Below are positions 16,096 through 24,821 of a DNA stretch of 64,000 nt, one piece after another (position 1 is the first letter of the stretch; each line of letters begins with the position of its first letter). The position numbers and the translations under genes are program-made. This stretch comes from Aliidongia dinghuensis (GTDB taxonomy: Bacteria > Pseudomonadota > Alphaproteobacteria > ATCC43930 > CGMCC-115725), in assembly GCF_014643535.1 (NCBI RefSeq), contig NZ_BMJQ01000012.1, positions 186,001 to 250,000 of the forward strand, in the 5' to 3' direction. The notes beneath the pieces are model-generated. The model worked only from the letters and a program-made list of their open reading frames with translations. It did not search any database and was not told where the DNA came from.

Positions 16096-16959
16096 ATGAC
16101 GTTCCTCCCAAGCCTTGGCGGCGGTCGGGTGGTCGAAGGATCCCGGACCCGCCGCCATTTTGTTGCCCCCGTCCTCGCCCTCGTGGCCGCGACGGCGATC
16201 GGTACCAGCGCAAGTCGCCCGGCGGCGGCCGACGCCATCCGGCTCGCGACCTCGCCGCTGGCGCAGCCGGCAGCCGCCTTGCCGCATGTCGCGGCCCGTC
16301 TCGCCCATCGCGCGCCGATCACCATCGTCGCGTTCGGCTCCTCCTCGACCGAGGGCATCGGCGCCAGCTCGCCGAGCCATGCCTATCCGGCACGGCTCGA
16401 GGCGGACCTGGCGGCCCTGGTGCCGGCGGGCGAGGCCGTCACCGTGGTCAATCGCGGCATCGGCGGCGAGGATGCCGACGACATGCTGGCCCGCCTGCAG
16501 AAGGACGTGATCCAGCGCAAGCCCGACCTGGTCATCTGGCAGACCGGCACGAACGATCCGCTCCGCAAGGTGCCGCTCGACCGGTTCGAGACGCTGACCC
16601 GCGACGGCATCGCCCGCATGCGGGCGGCCGGCATCGATGTCGTGCTGATGGAGCCGCAGGATTGCCGGATGATGCGCGCGACGCCCGGCGCCTTTGCGTT
16701 TCGTGACGCGGTCCGCCGCATCGGCGCGGACACGGCGGTGCCCGTCGTGCGCCGCTACGACCTGATGCATCGCTGGCTTGCCGAGGGCAAGGTGACCGAG
16801 ACGCAGCTCATGGCGGGCGACGGCCTGCACATGGCGGACGCGGGCTATGAGCAGCTGGCGGCCGAGGTCGCGCGCGAGCTCCTGGCCGATGCCCGCCGTC
16901 CGGCCGCCGCCGCGGCGCAGGCCCCTGACGAGGCGAGACGCGCAACGTTGCAGCCGTGA
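16096..16959 (+). CDS. Exported SGNH/GDSL-type hydrolase
   Basis: 287 residues. An N-terminal RTRR stretch and hydrophobic region ending ASRPAAADA look like a signal peptide, possibly Tat-like. All four SGNH blocks are visible: FGSSSTEG (nucleophile Ser83), NRGIGGED (Gly), WQTGTND (Asn153) and GDGLHMADAGY (Asp242, His245). It should be a periplasmic esterase or acetyl-hydrolase. Lying just after opgC, it might act on glucan or other envelope acyl groups, but that is inference. Its stop overlaps the GTG of crcB. Confidence 0.8.
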   Translation: MTFLPSLGGGRVVEGSRTRRHFVAPVLALVAATAIGTSASRPAAADAIRLATSPLAQPAAALPHVAARLAHRAPITIVAFGSSSTEGIGASSPSHAYPARLEADLAALVPAGEAVTVVNRGIGGEDADDMLARLQKDVIQRKPDLVIWQTGTNDPLRKVPLDRFETLTRDGIARMRAAGIDVVLMEPQDCRMMRATPGAFAFRDAVRRIGADTAVPVVRRYDLMHRWLAEGKVTETQLMAGDGLHMADAGYEQLAAEVARELLADARRPAAAAAQAPDEARRATLQP

Positions 16960-17339
16960 TTCAAACCTACGCCTGGGTGGCGCTCGGCGGCGCCATCGGC
17001 AGCATGGCCCGTTTCTGGATGGCGAACGTGGTCGCGGTCCTGACCGGGCCGGCCTTTCCCTGGGGCACGCTCGGCATCAACATCATCGGCTCGTTCGTGA
17101 TCGGCCTCGTCGCGTCGCTGACCGGGCCGGACGGAAGCTACGACGTGCCGTCGGACGCGCGCATCTTCCTGATGGTCGGGATCTGCGGCGGCTTCACCAC
17201 CTTCTCGTCCTTCAGCCTGCAGACCCTGGTGCTGCTGCAGGCCGGCGAATTCCTGCGTGCCGGCGGCTACATCCTGGGCTCGGTGGCGCTGTGCCTGATC
17301 TTCGTCTGGGTCGGCTACGTGCTGGGCATCACCCGCTGA
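16956..17339 (+). CDS. crcB: Fluoride ion channel CrcB/FluC
   Basis: 127 residues, four membrane helices, with the family markers GGAIGSMARFWMAN, FPWGTLGINIIGSFVIG (central Asn) and GGFTTFSSFSLQ (the Phe-box and TTFSS track). FluC channels work as antiparallel dimers that let toxic cytoplasmic fluoride leave the cell. It starts at GTG inside GTGA, overlapping the hydrolase stop by four bases, so translation is coupled. No fluoride riboswitch was found upstream; the gene simply rides on the hydrolase message. Confidence 0.9.
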   Translation: MIQTYAWVALGGAIGSMARFWMANVVAVLTGPAFPWGTLGINIIGSFVIGLVASLTGPDGSYDVPSDARIFLMVGICGGFTTFSSFSLQTLVLLQAGEFLRAGGYILGSVALCLIFVWVGYVLGITR

Positions 17340-17350
17340 TGGCTTGACCC

Positions 17351-17372
17351 GGCGGCGGGGATGCCCGCTGCC
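17351..17372. terminator. Hairpin between convergent crcB and chemoreceptor genes
   Basis: GGCGGCGGG pairs with CCCGCTGCC (nine pairs, one G-U) around GATG. It lies in the 46-base gap between two convergent stops, so it could end transcription from both sides. No T-run. Confidence 0.4.
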
Positions 17373-17385
17373 AGGTCTTGCGTCG

Positions 17386-19485
17386 TCAGGCGGCGCGGAT
17401 CTGGTCGAGGAATCCCGCGACGTCGCCCTTCAAGACATCGGCCTCGGTGCCCATGGCGTGGGCCGCTTCGCCGACCTCGCCCGCGACGGTGCTCGCCTGG
17501 TCGACCGAGGCGGAGACGCCGTTGATGCTGGCCGAGATCTGGTCGGCCGCACGCGCCACCTCCTGGACATTGCGGGCGATCTCGCTCGTGGCCGCCCCCT
17601 GCTCCTCGACCGCGGCCGCGATGCCGGCGGTGATGCCGCCCATCTCGCGGATCACTTCCGAAATCGCGCGCACGCCCTCGACCGCGTCATGGGTCATGCC
17701 CTGGATCTGGCTGATCTGCTGGGTGATGTCCTCGGTCGCCCGCGCCGTCTGGTTGGCAAGGCTTTTCACCTCCGAGGCCACGACGGCGAAGCCCTTGCCG
17801 GCCTCGCCGGCCCGCGCCGCCTCGATCGTGGCGTTCAAGGCCAGCAAGTTGGTCTGGCTCGCGATGCTGCTGATCAGCGTCACGATCTCGCCGATCTTCT
17901 GGCTGGCCGCCGCCAGGCCGGCGATCGTCGTGTCGGTCTTGCCGGCCTTGTCCATGGCGTCGTTCGAGATCGCGGTCGACTGGCTCATCTGCCGGCTGAT
18001 CTCGGCGATCGAGCTCGACAGTTGCTCGGCCGCGGCCGCGACCGTGTTGACGCCGGCCGAGGCCTCGTGCGCCGCGGAGGCGACCGTCCCGGTCTCGGCG
18101 GCCGAGCGGCCGGCGGCCGTCGTCATCGCCTCCGACGAGGCCATGAGCCGCGCCGTCGCCTGGCCGACCGCGGCCAGGCTGGCACCGACCTGGCCGTCGA
18201 AACTGCGGCACAGCGTCTCGATCGCCGCGGCGCGCCGGGATGCTGCCGCCTGCTCCTCGATCCGGGCCGCGACGGCAAGCTCGTGCTGGCGGCCGTTCTC
18301 GCGCAGCAGGATGAGCGCCTGCTGCATGCGGCCGATCTCATCATCGCGCGTCTTTTCCGGGATCTCGACCGCGAAATCCTGCTGGGCCAGCCGGTCGATG
18401 GTTGCGGTCAGCTCAAGGATCGGCCCGCTCACCCGCCGACGCACGATCACGAACCCGGCCGCCGCCAGCCCGACCGCAACCAGCAGCAACAGCCCGTCCA
18501 GCACCAGGGTGCGCGTCGCCAGTCCAGCCTCGGGATCCGCCCGCGCCACCATCTGGTCGAGCGCCACGTTCAGCACGTCGACCGCATAGCCCGTGTATTC
18601 GGTGTTGAGCCTGCGCAGATCATCGATCGGCATGGTCGCTTTCTGCCCGGCGGCAAGCGCATCGACCAGCGCCTTCTGGCCGTCGTAAATCGAGCCGGAG
18701 AAATTGCCGTTCGCCTTGGTCACGGCCACGACCAGTGCCGGCGGCGCATCCTTGCGCGCCGCGGCCTCGGTTACGACGACCCAGGCGGCCGATGCGCGCG
18801 CCGTGTCCTGGTACCAGGCGAGCGCGTCGGCCGGCGACAGGCTCTGGTTCGAGGCCACCGCCGATTGCGTCAGCAGCGCTGCCAGACCGAGATTGAGCCG
18901 GGTCGCCCAGGCGGCGCGCTTGACCGACAGATAGTGGTCGACCACCGGATCGACCAGCTTCAAGGACGCCTCGAGCGGATCGCTGGCGCCGAGAATGCCG
19001 TCGAGCAGGGCCTGCGTGATTTTCGGCCAATCCTGCACGAGCTGGGCATCCCGCGCGGATTTCGGCTGATGGATCGCGGCGTCGACCTTGGGCCGCAAGG
19101 CGGCCACGGCGTCGTGGCTTGAGACGAGCCGGGCGATCGGGTCGGCAAGCTCGGGCAGGGCCAGGTCCTGCAGCGCCTTGAGACCGTCGGCATAGCCTTG
19201 CTCGGTCGCGGCGCGCAGCTTGGCGATATCGGCCTCGGTCGTGCTGCTGACCGGGGCATCGCCAAGCAAGCCGCTGATCTCAGCGCCGCGCTCGTTGCGC
19301 ATATTGATGAGCGCCTTGAACAGATGCCGGGAAGTGAGGCTCGCCGTTTCGACCCGATGGGCGTTGGCGCTCCGCTCGACCGCATCCGAGAGCGCCACGG
19401 CGCTCGCGATGACCAGCAGCAATCCCATGGTGCCGATGACGAGGCCAAGGATCGTGCGGATCGACAGATTGTTGAGGCGGAACAT
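17386..19485 (-). CDS. Methyl-accepting chemotaxis protein with a large periplasmic sensor
   Basis: 699 residues. ATG at 19485 has GGGAG eight bases upstream; longer frames add an implausible basic tail. A first membrane helix lies near 9-33. A ~300-residue periplasmic helical domain follows, including [15 protein letters not shown], which resembles nitrate/nitrite-type sensor domains. Then come a second helix, a HAMP domain ([19 protein letters not shown]) and the signalling domain, whose hairpin tip reads [39 protein letters not shown]. It should bind CheA/CheW in arrays. No che genes are nearby, and the ligand is unknown. Confidence 0.9.
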   Translation of the reverse strand: MFRLNNLSIRTILGLVIGTMGLLLVIASAVALSDAVERSANAHRVETASLTSRHLFKALINMRNERGAEISGLLGDAPVSSTTEADIAKLRAATEQGYADGLKALQDLALPELADPIARLVSSHDAVAALRPKVDAAIHQPKSARDAQLVQDWPKITQALLDGILGASDPLEASLKLVDPVVDHYLSVKRAAWATRLNLGLAALLTQSAVASNQSLSPADALAWYQDTARASAAWVVVTEAAARKDAPPALVVAVTKANGNFSGSIYDGQKALVDALAAGQKATMPIDDLRRLNTEYTGYAVDVLNVALDQMVARADPEAGLATRTLVLDGLLLLVAVGLAAAGFVIVRRRVSGPILELTATIDRLAQQDFAVEIPEKTRDDEIGRMQQALILLRENGRQHELAVAARIEEQAAASRRAAAIETLCRSFDGQVGASLAAVGQATARLMASSEAMTTAAGRSAAETGTVASAAHEASAGVNTVAAAAEQLSSSIAEISRQMSQSTAISNDAMDKAGKTDTTIAGLAAASQKIGEIVTLISSIASQTNLLALNATIEAARAGEAGKGFAVVASEVKSLANQTARATEDITQQISQIQGMTHDAVEGVRAISEVIREMGGITAGIAAAVEEQGAATSEIARNVQEVARAADQISASINGVSASVDQASTVAGEVGEAAHAMGTEADVLKGDVAGFLDQIRAA

Positions 19486-19644
19486 AAGGGTGCTCCCTGT
19501 GGGGCGGTTTTTGCTTGGGCCGGATCGCATTCTTGCGCCGGGCTGTCGTGGCCACGGGCGTCGTTGCGGCGATTGTTGCTTGCCTTGGTTAGGGAATCGT
19601 AACGGCCGGGCACAAACCACGTGCCTTATGGGCAATCTTCATGC

Positions 19645-19671
19645 TGCGAATGATATTGAAAATCATTCGCA
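19645..19671. promoter_or_regulatory. Fur-box-like palindrome
   Basis: TGCGAATGAT and ATCATTCGCA are perfect 10-base inverted arms separated by ATTGAAA. The core AATGATATTGAAAATCATT closely follows the GATAATGATAATCATTATC-type Fur consensus. It lies 40 bases upstream of the gene at 19712 and about 160 bases upstream of the divergent chemoreceptor gene, so the first is the more likely iron-regulated target. Confidence 0.7.
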
Positions 19672-19711
19672 ATATCGCTTAGTCTCGCTCGACCTGGAAC
19701 TACGGGAGACG

Positions 19712-20209
19712 ATGATGTCCGGACACACCCCTCACCATCCGACGAGCCTCAGCGAACTCGAGCTTGCCGAGCGGCTGGTCGTCTGGTCGTTCCGGCGCTG
19801 GGTGTCCGGCACGGAGAATTGGGCGCTGGTCGAGCGCGAATTCCGGCGGCAATTCGCGGATACGGCCGCCCAGGGCGCGCTCCGCTCATTCGCCATGTTC
19901 GTCGAGGCGCTGCGCTGCCACGCGCGCCGGGTCATCCGGTATCACCAGCCCGGCTGCCCCTGTCTCGGTTCCGACGAGGTCTGCGTCCTGACCCTGGTGA
20001 CGGCGACCCAGGCCGGCGACATGAATCTCGCGACCGCGACCGGCCGCTGGCTGGTCCGGCCCGAAGGCCTGGACCGGCTGGTCGAAGCAGCGGCGGCGCT
20101 CGGCCGCGCGATGGCGTGCCAGGATCTCCTTCTGCCGCGCCGCCTGGGCGACGACGTGCGGCCGGTGCGCCCGGCCGTGCCGTTCGACGGCACGATCACA
20201 ATTCACTAA
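19712..20209 (+). CDS. Unknown 165-residue protein behind a Fur-type box
   Basis: No signal peptide or membrane helix. The start is one of two adjacent ATGs (19712, 19715) after GGGAG. The first half is helical (LAERLVVWSFRRWVSG, VEREFRRQFAD). The centre has a compact cysteine motif, C69, then HQPGCPCLGSDEVC with C82, C84 and C91, and a further Cys near the end. The cysteine group could bind iron, an Fe-S cluster or heme. With the upstream Fur box, a role in iron economy is likely, but I do not recognise the family by function. It converges on the SDR gene with six bases between stops. Confidence 0.65.
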   Translation: MMSGHTPHHPTSLSELELAERLVVWSFRRWVSGTENWALVEREFRRQFADTAAQGALRSFAMFVEALRCHARRVIRYHQPGCPCLGSDEVCVLTLVTATQAGDMNLATATGRWLVRPEGLDRLVEAAAALGRAMACQDLLLPRRLGDDVRPVRPAVPFDGTITIH

Positions 20210-20215
20210 GCGCGC

Positions 20216-21010
20216 CTATCCCGCGAGGCAGGTGAGCCCGCCGTCGACCGGCAGGCAGACGCCGGTGATGTAGCGTGCCTCGTCGGAGGCGAGGAAGAGT
20301 GCCGCGCGCGCCACGTCCCAGGCGTCGCCCATGCGGCCCATCGGGCTCCTGGCGTTGCGCGCGGCGATCATCGCCTCGGTATCGGCATAGCTGCCGGCGA
20401 TCTGGCGATGGATGAGCGGCGTGTCCATGAGCCCGGGCATGATCGCGTTCACCCGGATATTGTCCTTGGCGTAACGGATGGCGAGCGCGCGGGTCAGGTG
20501 GTTCAAGCCGGCCTTGGACGCCGAATAGGAATAATAATGGTAGTCGTTGATATGGATTGCGGCGGTCGACGAGATGTTGACGATGGCGCCGCCGCCCTGC
20601 TGCAGCATCGCCGGCACGACCGCCTTGGACGCCAGCATCGCGCCGGTCAGGTTGATGTCCATCACCCGCTGCCAGCGTTCCTTGGTGATGTCCTCGAGCT
20701 CGCCGATGTCGGTGATGCCGACGTTGTTGTGCAGCACGTCGATCCGGCCGAAGCGGGCGAGCGTCTCGGCGACGATCGCCTGGATCTGGGCCTCGTCGGT
20801 GACGTCGCCGGCGAGCGCCAGCGCCTCGCCGCCCTCGCTCGCGACGATCTTGGCGGTTTCCGCTGCCGCCTCCGCCCGCACGTCGACTGCGACCAGCTTC
20901 GCTCCTTCGCGGGCATAGAGCACGGCGGCGGCCTTGCCGTTGCCCCAGCCCGGGCCGGACGAGCCGGCGCCGAGCACCAGGGCGACCTTGTCGCGCATCC
21001 GCAAAGCCAT
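20216..21010 (-). CDS. Short-chain dehydrogenase/reductase
   Basis: 264 residues with a modified glycine-rich cofactor loop (LVLGAGSSGPGWGNGKAAAV), the NNVG segment, catalytic Ser (NISSTAA), YSYSASKAG (Tyr and Lys of YxxxK) and the C-terminal ITGVCLPVDGGLTC. It should oxidise or reduce an alcohol/ketone with NAD(P). The insertion in the glycine loop is less common than TGxxxGxG. It is the last gene of the IclR-led ThDP operon, 86 bases after the acetolactate-synthase-like gene, so it probably acts on that enzyme's hydroxyketone or aldehyde product. Confidence 0.85.
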   Translation of the reverse strand: MALRMRDKVALVLGAGSSGPGWGNGKAAAVLYAREGAKLVAVDVRAEAAAETAKIVASEGGEALALAGDVTDEAQIQAIVAETLARFGRIDVLHNNVGITDIGELEDITKERWQRVMDINLTGAMLASKAVVPAMLQQGGGAIVNISSTAAIHINDYHYYSYSASKAGLNHLTRALAIRYAKDNIRVNAIMPGLMDTPLIHRQIAGSYADTEAMIAARNARSPMGRMGDAWDVARAALFLASDEARYITGVCLPVDGGLTCLAG

Positions 21011-21096
21011 GGCGTCCCCCTGTTTGACTATTTGATTAGAGACGGATTCACGGATTGAGTGGATCGCTGCGCGATTCCACTCAATCCGATCCGGCT

Positions 21097-22839
21097 CTAG
21101 GCGACGCGGTCGCCCTTCTTGACCTGGACCGTGCGATTGTCGACTCCCGGCAGCATCTTGGCCGGATCGCGCGTCACGACCAGGTCGATCACCGTCGGCC
21201 CGCGCTCGGCGAGGCCCACCTCCAGCGCCGGACCCAGGTCGCCCGGCCGCTCGACGCGGATGCCGCGCACGCCCAGCGCGTCCGCGACCCGGGCATAGTT
21301 GGTCTCGGCCAGATCGGACGCGTGATAGGCGCCGCTGCCGTACATCAGGTGCTGCAGCGCCTTGACGTAGCCGGAGGCCGCATTGTTGACGACGATGATG
21401 GTGAAGGTGAGCCCGAGCCGGCGGGCGGTCTCCAGCTCGCCCAGCATCATGTTGAAGCCGCCGTCGCCGGTCAGGCTGACGACGGGCCGGCCGGGGGCGG
21501 CAAGCGCCGCGCCGATGGCACCGGGCAGGCCATAGCCGATCGAGGCGAAGCCGCGGTCCGGCACGAAGCCGCGGCCGGGCCGCTTGGTGTCGAACAACAG
21601 GCCGCCCCAGTGCGCCGCGAAGCCGCCGTCGGCGATCAGGATGCCGTCGGGGGCCAAGCGCTGATTGAGCTCGCCCATCAGCCGGCCCATGGAGACCGGC
21701 ACCTCGTCGGACGTGTATTTGCCGACGACGCCGGCCTTCCAGGCAGCATGGCGGCGCGCCACCTCGACGGCATAGGGCATCTGGCGCTGGCGGATGTCGC
21801 CGGCCTGGGGCGCAAGCAGCCGGTGCAGCTCCGCGATCGTCTCGCGCACGTCGCCCCAGAGCGCCAGTTCCGGCTCGTTGGTCCGGCCGAACTCCTCGGG
21901 CAGCAGGTCCAGATGCACGATGCGGGCGCCCTTGGGCGGCACGGTGAAACGCTTGGTCGCGATCTCGCCGAGCTTGCAGCCCACGACGAACACCAGGTCG
22001 GCCTCGGCGATAAGCGCGTTGGCGATCCGGTCGTAGCGGCCGAACAGGCCGGCACTCAACGGATCGGTGCAGGCGATCGCCCCTTTGCCGGTCATGGTAT
22101 GGGCGACCGGCAGGTTGAGCGCATGGGCGAACGCCGCAAGTGTGTCGGCCGCTTGACTCAAATGCACGCCACCGCCCGCCAGCAGGATCGGCCGCCGGGC
22201 CGCGGCCAGCAGGCCTGCCGCCCGCTCGACCGAGGCGACATCCGGCCGGCAGCGCACCGCCGGCGCCGCCTCGGTTGCAGGGTCGCCCGAGAACGCATCG
22301 GGCTCGAAGCCGTAGGTCGCATGGCACACGTCCTCCGGCACGTCGACCACGACCGGGCCCGGCCGGCCGGAGGTCGCGACACGGAACGCCCGGCGCATCA
22401 GCTCCGGGATGCGCTCGATCTGCTCGACCCGGATCACCTCCTTGGCGGCGGGCCTGAGGATGTCGATCTGGCGCGATTCCTGGGTCATGTTCTTCCAGGA
22501 ATGGCCGCGATGGCTGTCGCCGACGAGCACGACCATCGGCGTGCCGGCGTTCAAGGCCTCGACCAGGCCGGTGACGAGGTTGGTGGCGCCAGGCCCGAGC
22601 GTCGCGTCGGCGAGGCCGACCCGGCCGGTGAGCTTGGCATAAGCGTCGGCGGCAAAGACCGCGGCGCGCTCGTCGTTGATCAGGTGATGCTCGAGCGAGA
22701 GGCGCCTGGCCGCGTCGTAGAACGGCAGCAGCTGGAAGCCACCCATGCCGAACATCGGGCCGCCGTGGAAGGCCTGGATCATGCGGGCAAGCGCTTCGCC
22801 ACCGGTCATCTCGTTCGGGGTCATTTCATTCGTTGGCAT
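21097..22839 (-). CDS. ThDP-dependent acetolactate-synthase-like enzyme
   Basis: 580 residues with the three ThDP-enzyme domains. The catalytic Glu lies in NDERAAVFAADAYAK. The central domain includes RPILLAGGGVHLS. The ThDP/Mg motif is LTGDGGFNMMLGELETARRLGLTFTIIVVNN. It differs from biosynthetic IlvB and has no small-subunit gene alongside, so a catabolic carboligase or C-C lyase (for example acting on a 1,2-diketone or 2-oxoacid) is more likely. It starts one base before the end of the E1 beta gene region, in the same operon. The substrate cannot be deduced. Confidence 0.8.
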   Translation of the reverse strand: MPTNEMTPNEMTGGEALARMIQAFHGGPMFGMGGFQLLPFYDAARRLSLEHHLINDERAAVFAADAYAKLTGRVGLADATLGPGATNLVTGLVEALNAGTPMVVLVGDSHRGHSWKNMTQESRQIDILRPAAKEVIRVEQIERIPELMRRAFRVATSGRPGPVVVDVPEDVCHATYGFEPDAFSGDPATEAAPAVRCRPDVASVERAAGLLAAARRPILLAGGGVHLSQAADTLAAFAHALNLPVAHTMTGKGAIACTDPLSAGLFGRYDRIANALIAEADLVFVVGCKLGEIATKRFTVPPKGARIVHLDLLPEEFGRTNEPELALWGDVRETIAELHRLLAPQAGDIRQRQMPYAVEVARRHAAWKAGVVGKYTSDEVPVSMGRLMGELNQRLAPDGILIADGGFAAHWGGLLFDTKRPGRGFVPDRGFASIGYGLPGAIGAALAAPGRPVVSLTGDGGFNMMLGELETARRLGLTFTIIVVNNAASGYVKALQHLMYGSGAYHASDLAETNYARVADALGVRGIRVERPGDLGPALEVGLAERGPTVIDLVVTRDPAKMLPGVDNRTVQVKKGDRVA

Positions 22840-23817
22840 CTAGCTTCTCCCGACCATGTCCCGAACGGCCTCGACGATCGCCGGGGCCGTGACGCGCACC
22901 GCATTCTCGAGCGGCGGCGCATAGGCGATGAGCGTGCGCGGCGCGCCCAGGCGGCGGACTGGCGCCTTGAGCCGCTGCCCGAGGTGCTCCGCGATGGTCG
23001 CCGCGACCTCGGCGCCGAAGCCCGCAACCGCGACGGCCTCGTGGGCGACCAGCAGGCGGCCGGTCTTCTCCACGCTCTCGAGCACGCGCGCCTTGTCCCA
23101 GGGCCAGAGCGTGCGCAGGTCGATGAGCTCGACCTCGATGCCCTCACCCGCGAGCTTGCGCGCCGCCTCGACCGCGACATGGACCTGGGCCGACCAGCTG
23201 ACGATCGTCACGTCCCGGCCGGGCCGGATCACCCGCGCCTCGCCGAACGGCACCAGGTGCTCGCCGTCCGGCACCTCGTCCGTCAGGCCCCACAGGTTCT
23301 TATGCTCCATGAACACGACCGGGTCGTCGGACCGGATCGCGGTCTTCAGCAACCCCTTGACGTCGGCCGGGGTCGACGGGCAGGCGACGACCAGGCCCGG
23401 CACATGGGCGTACCAGGCCTCGAGCGACTGGGAATGCTGGGCGGCGGACGAGCGCCACATGCCGATCGGCTCGCGCACGACCAGCGGCACGCGGGTCTGG
23501 CCGCCGAACATGAAGCGCGCCTTGGCGGCCTGGTTCACGAGTTCGTCCATGGCGCAGAGCGCGAAGTCGGCAAAGCGCATCTCGACGACCGGCCGTGTGC
23601 CCATCATCGCGGCTCCGACCGCTGCCCCCAGGATCGCCGCCTCCGAGATCGGCGCGTCCGAGATGCGCTCCGGCCCGAATTCCTCGACCAGGCCCCGGTA
23701 CTGGCCGAACACGCCGCCGCGGCCCAGGTCCTCGCCGACGGCCCAGACCAGGGGGTCGCGGCGCATCTCCTCGGCAAGCGCCGCGCGGCCGGCCTCCATA
23801 TAGGTCGCAGTCGCCAT
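22840..23817 (-). CDS. 2-oxoacid/acetoin dehydrogenase E1 beta subunit
   Basis: 325 residues. Typical E1 beta landmarks are AVGEDLGRGGVFGQYRGL, RISDAPISEAAILGAAVGAAMMGTRPVVEMRFADF, GLVVACPSTPADVKGLL and LIDLRTLWPWD. The ATG overlaps the stop of the E1 alpha gene in TGATG, so the subunits are made together. E1 decarboxylates a 2-oxoacid or cleaves acetoin on ThDP and passes the acyl group to an E2 lipoyl enzyme. No E2 or E3 gene is present in this operon. Confidence 0.9.
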   Translation of the reverse strand: MATATYMEAGRAALAEEMRRDPLVWAVGEDLGRGGVFGQYRGLVEEFGPERISDAPISEAAILGAAVGAAMMGTRPVVEMRFADFALCAMDELVNQAAKARFMFGGQTRVPLVVREPIGMWRSSAAQHSQSLEAWYAHVPGLVVACPSTPADVKGLLKTAIRSDDPVVFMEHKNLWGLTDEVPDGEHLVPFGEARVIRPGRDVTIVSWSAQVHVAVEAARKLAGEGIEVELIDLRTLWPWDKARVLESVEKTGRLLVAHEAVAVAGFGAEVAATIAEHLGQRLKAPVRRLGAPRTLIAYAPPLENAVRVTAPAIVEAVRDMVGRS

Positions 23818-24821
23818 CAGAACGCCTCCCGGCGGGGATCGCCCGCATCCTGCACGTCGGTGAAGGCCGTCTCGGCCGGCGGGAACGGGGCGGCGAGCGC
23901 CTTGCCGTAGGCCGCACGCATCTCCTCGATCGCGGCCCTCGCGTCGGCGGCGAGTTCTTCGCTCAGCACGCCGGCGGCGCCCAGGATCTCGGCGGCGCGC
24001 CCGATCGGCTCGCCGCGGCGGCGGGCGGCGACCTCGTCGGCCGAGCGATATGTGGCGGCATCGGCGCCGGTATGGCCGGTCAGGCGATATGTCCGGGCAT
24101 GGAGGAAGCGTGGGCCCTCGCCGGCACGGATCGCGCGGACCGCCTCTGCCGTCGCCGCGTCGACCGCCAGCACGTCGTTGCCGTCGAGCTCGAATGTGGG
24201 AAGCCCGAGCGCCCGGGCGCGGGCACCGGCGCCGGCACCTGCGGTCATCGTGTGGGTCCGGGTCGTGGCAGCGAAGCCGTTGTCCTCGCACACGAACAGC
24301 ACCGGCAGCTTGAACACGGCGGCCCAGTTCAACCCCTCGAGGAACGGCCCGCGATTGATGGCGCCGTCGCCGAACAGGCAGCAGACGACATGCGGCTCGC
24401 GCTTCAGCTTGATCGCATGGGCGGCACCGGCGGCGATCACGATATTGGCCGCGACAACGCCGTTGGCACCCAGCATGCCGACCGAGAAGTCGGCGATATG
24501 CATGGAGCCGCCCTTGCCGCCGCAATTGCCGCCGACCCGGCCCAGGAGCTCGCACATCATCGCGGTGCTGTCGGCACCCTTGCCCAGCGTGTGGCCATGG
24601 CCGCGATGGGTCGACAGCAGGATGTCGCTCGGCGCCAGGTTCGCGGTGACGCCGGCCGCCACCGCCTCCTGCCCGATCGAGGGATGGATGGCGCCGAGGA
24701 CGACCTTGTCGTCCAGGCCGCGCAGCGCCTGCTCCTCGAAGGCGCGGATGCGCCACATCATGCGGTGATGGGCGCGCAGGCGTTTGATGTCGAGATTGTC
24801 GCCGGGCGACGGACCGGTCAT
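23817..24821 (-). CDS. 2-oxoacid/acetoin dehydrogenase E1 alpha subunit
   Basis: 334 residues with the E1 alpha signatures HPSIGQEAVAAGV, STHRGHGHTLGKGAD, GGKGGSMHIADFSVGMLGANGVVAANI and the ThDP loop LFGDGAINRGPFLEGLNWAAVFKLPVLFVCEDN. The GSMHI and G-x-GANGVV features match acetoin/pyruvate-type enzymes rather than the branched-chain type. Its start shares four bases with the stop of the IclR-type gene (ATGA), so it is the second gene of that operon. The partner subunit follows directly. Confidence 0.9.
   Translation of the reverse strand: MTGPSPGDNLDIKRLRAHHRMMWRIRAFEEQALRGLDDKVVLGAIHPSIGQEAVAAGVTANLAPSDILLSTHRGHGHTLGKGADSTAMMCELLGRVGGNCGGKGGSMHIADFSVGMLGANGVVAANIVIAAGAAHAIKLKREPHVVCCLFGDGAINRGPFLEGLNWAAVFKLPVLFVCEDNGFAATTRTHTMTAGAGAGARARALGLPTFELDGNDVLAVDAATAEAVRAIRAGEGPRFLHARTYRLTGHTGADAATYRSADEVAARRRGEPIGRAAEILGAAGVLSEELAADARAAIEEMRAAYGKALAAPFPPAETAFTDVQDAGDPRREAF

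Noticed and set aside
17344-19122. A 592-codon plus-strand frame opposite the chemoreceptor
   Set aside because: Composition (Arg, Asp, Gly, Leu repeats) mirrors the receptor codons; no fold features.
21055-23910. A 951-codon plus-strand frame opposite the ThDP-enzyme genes
   Set aside because: Same antisense artefact; the minus-strand proteins have full catalytic motifs.
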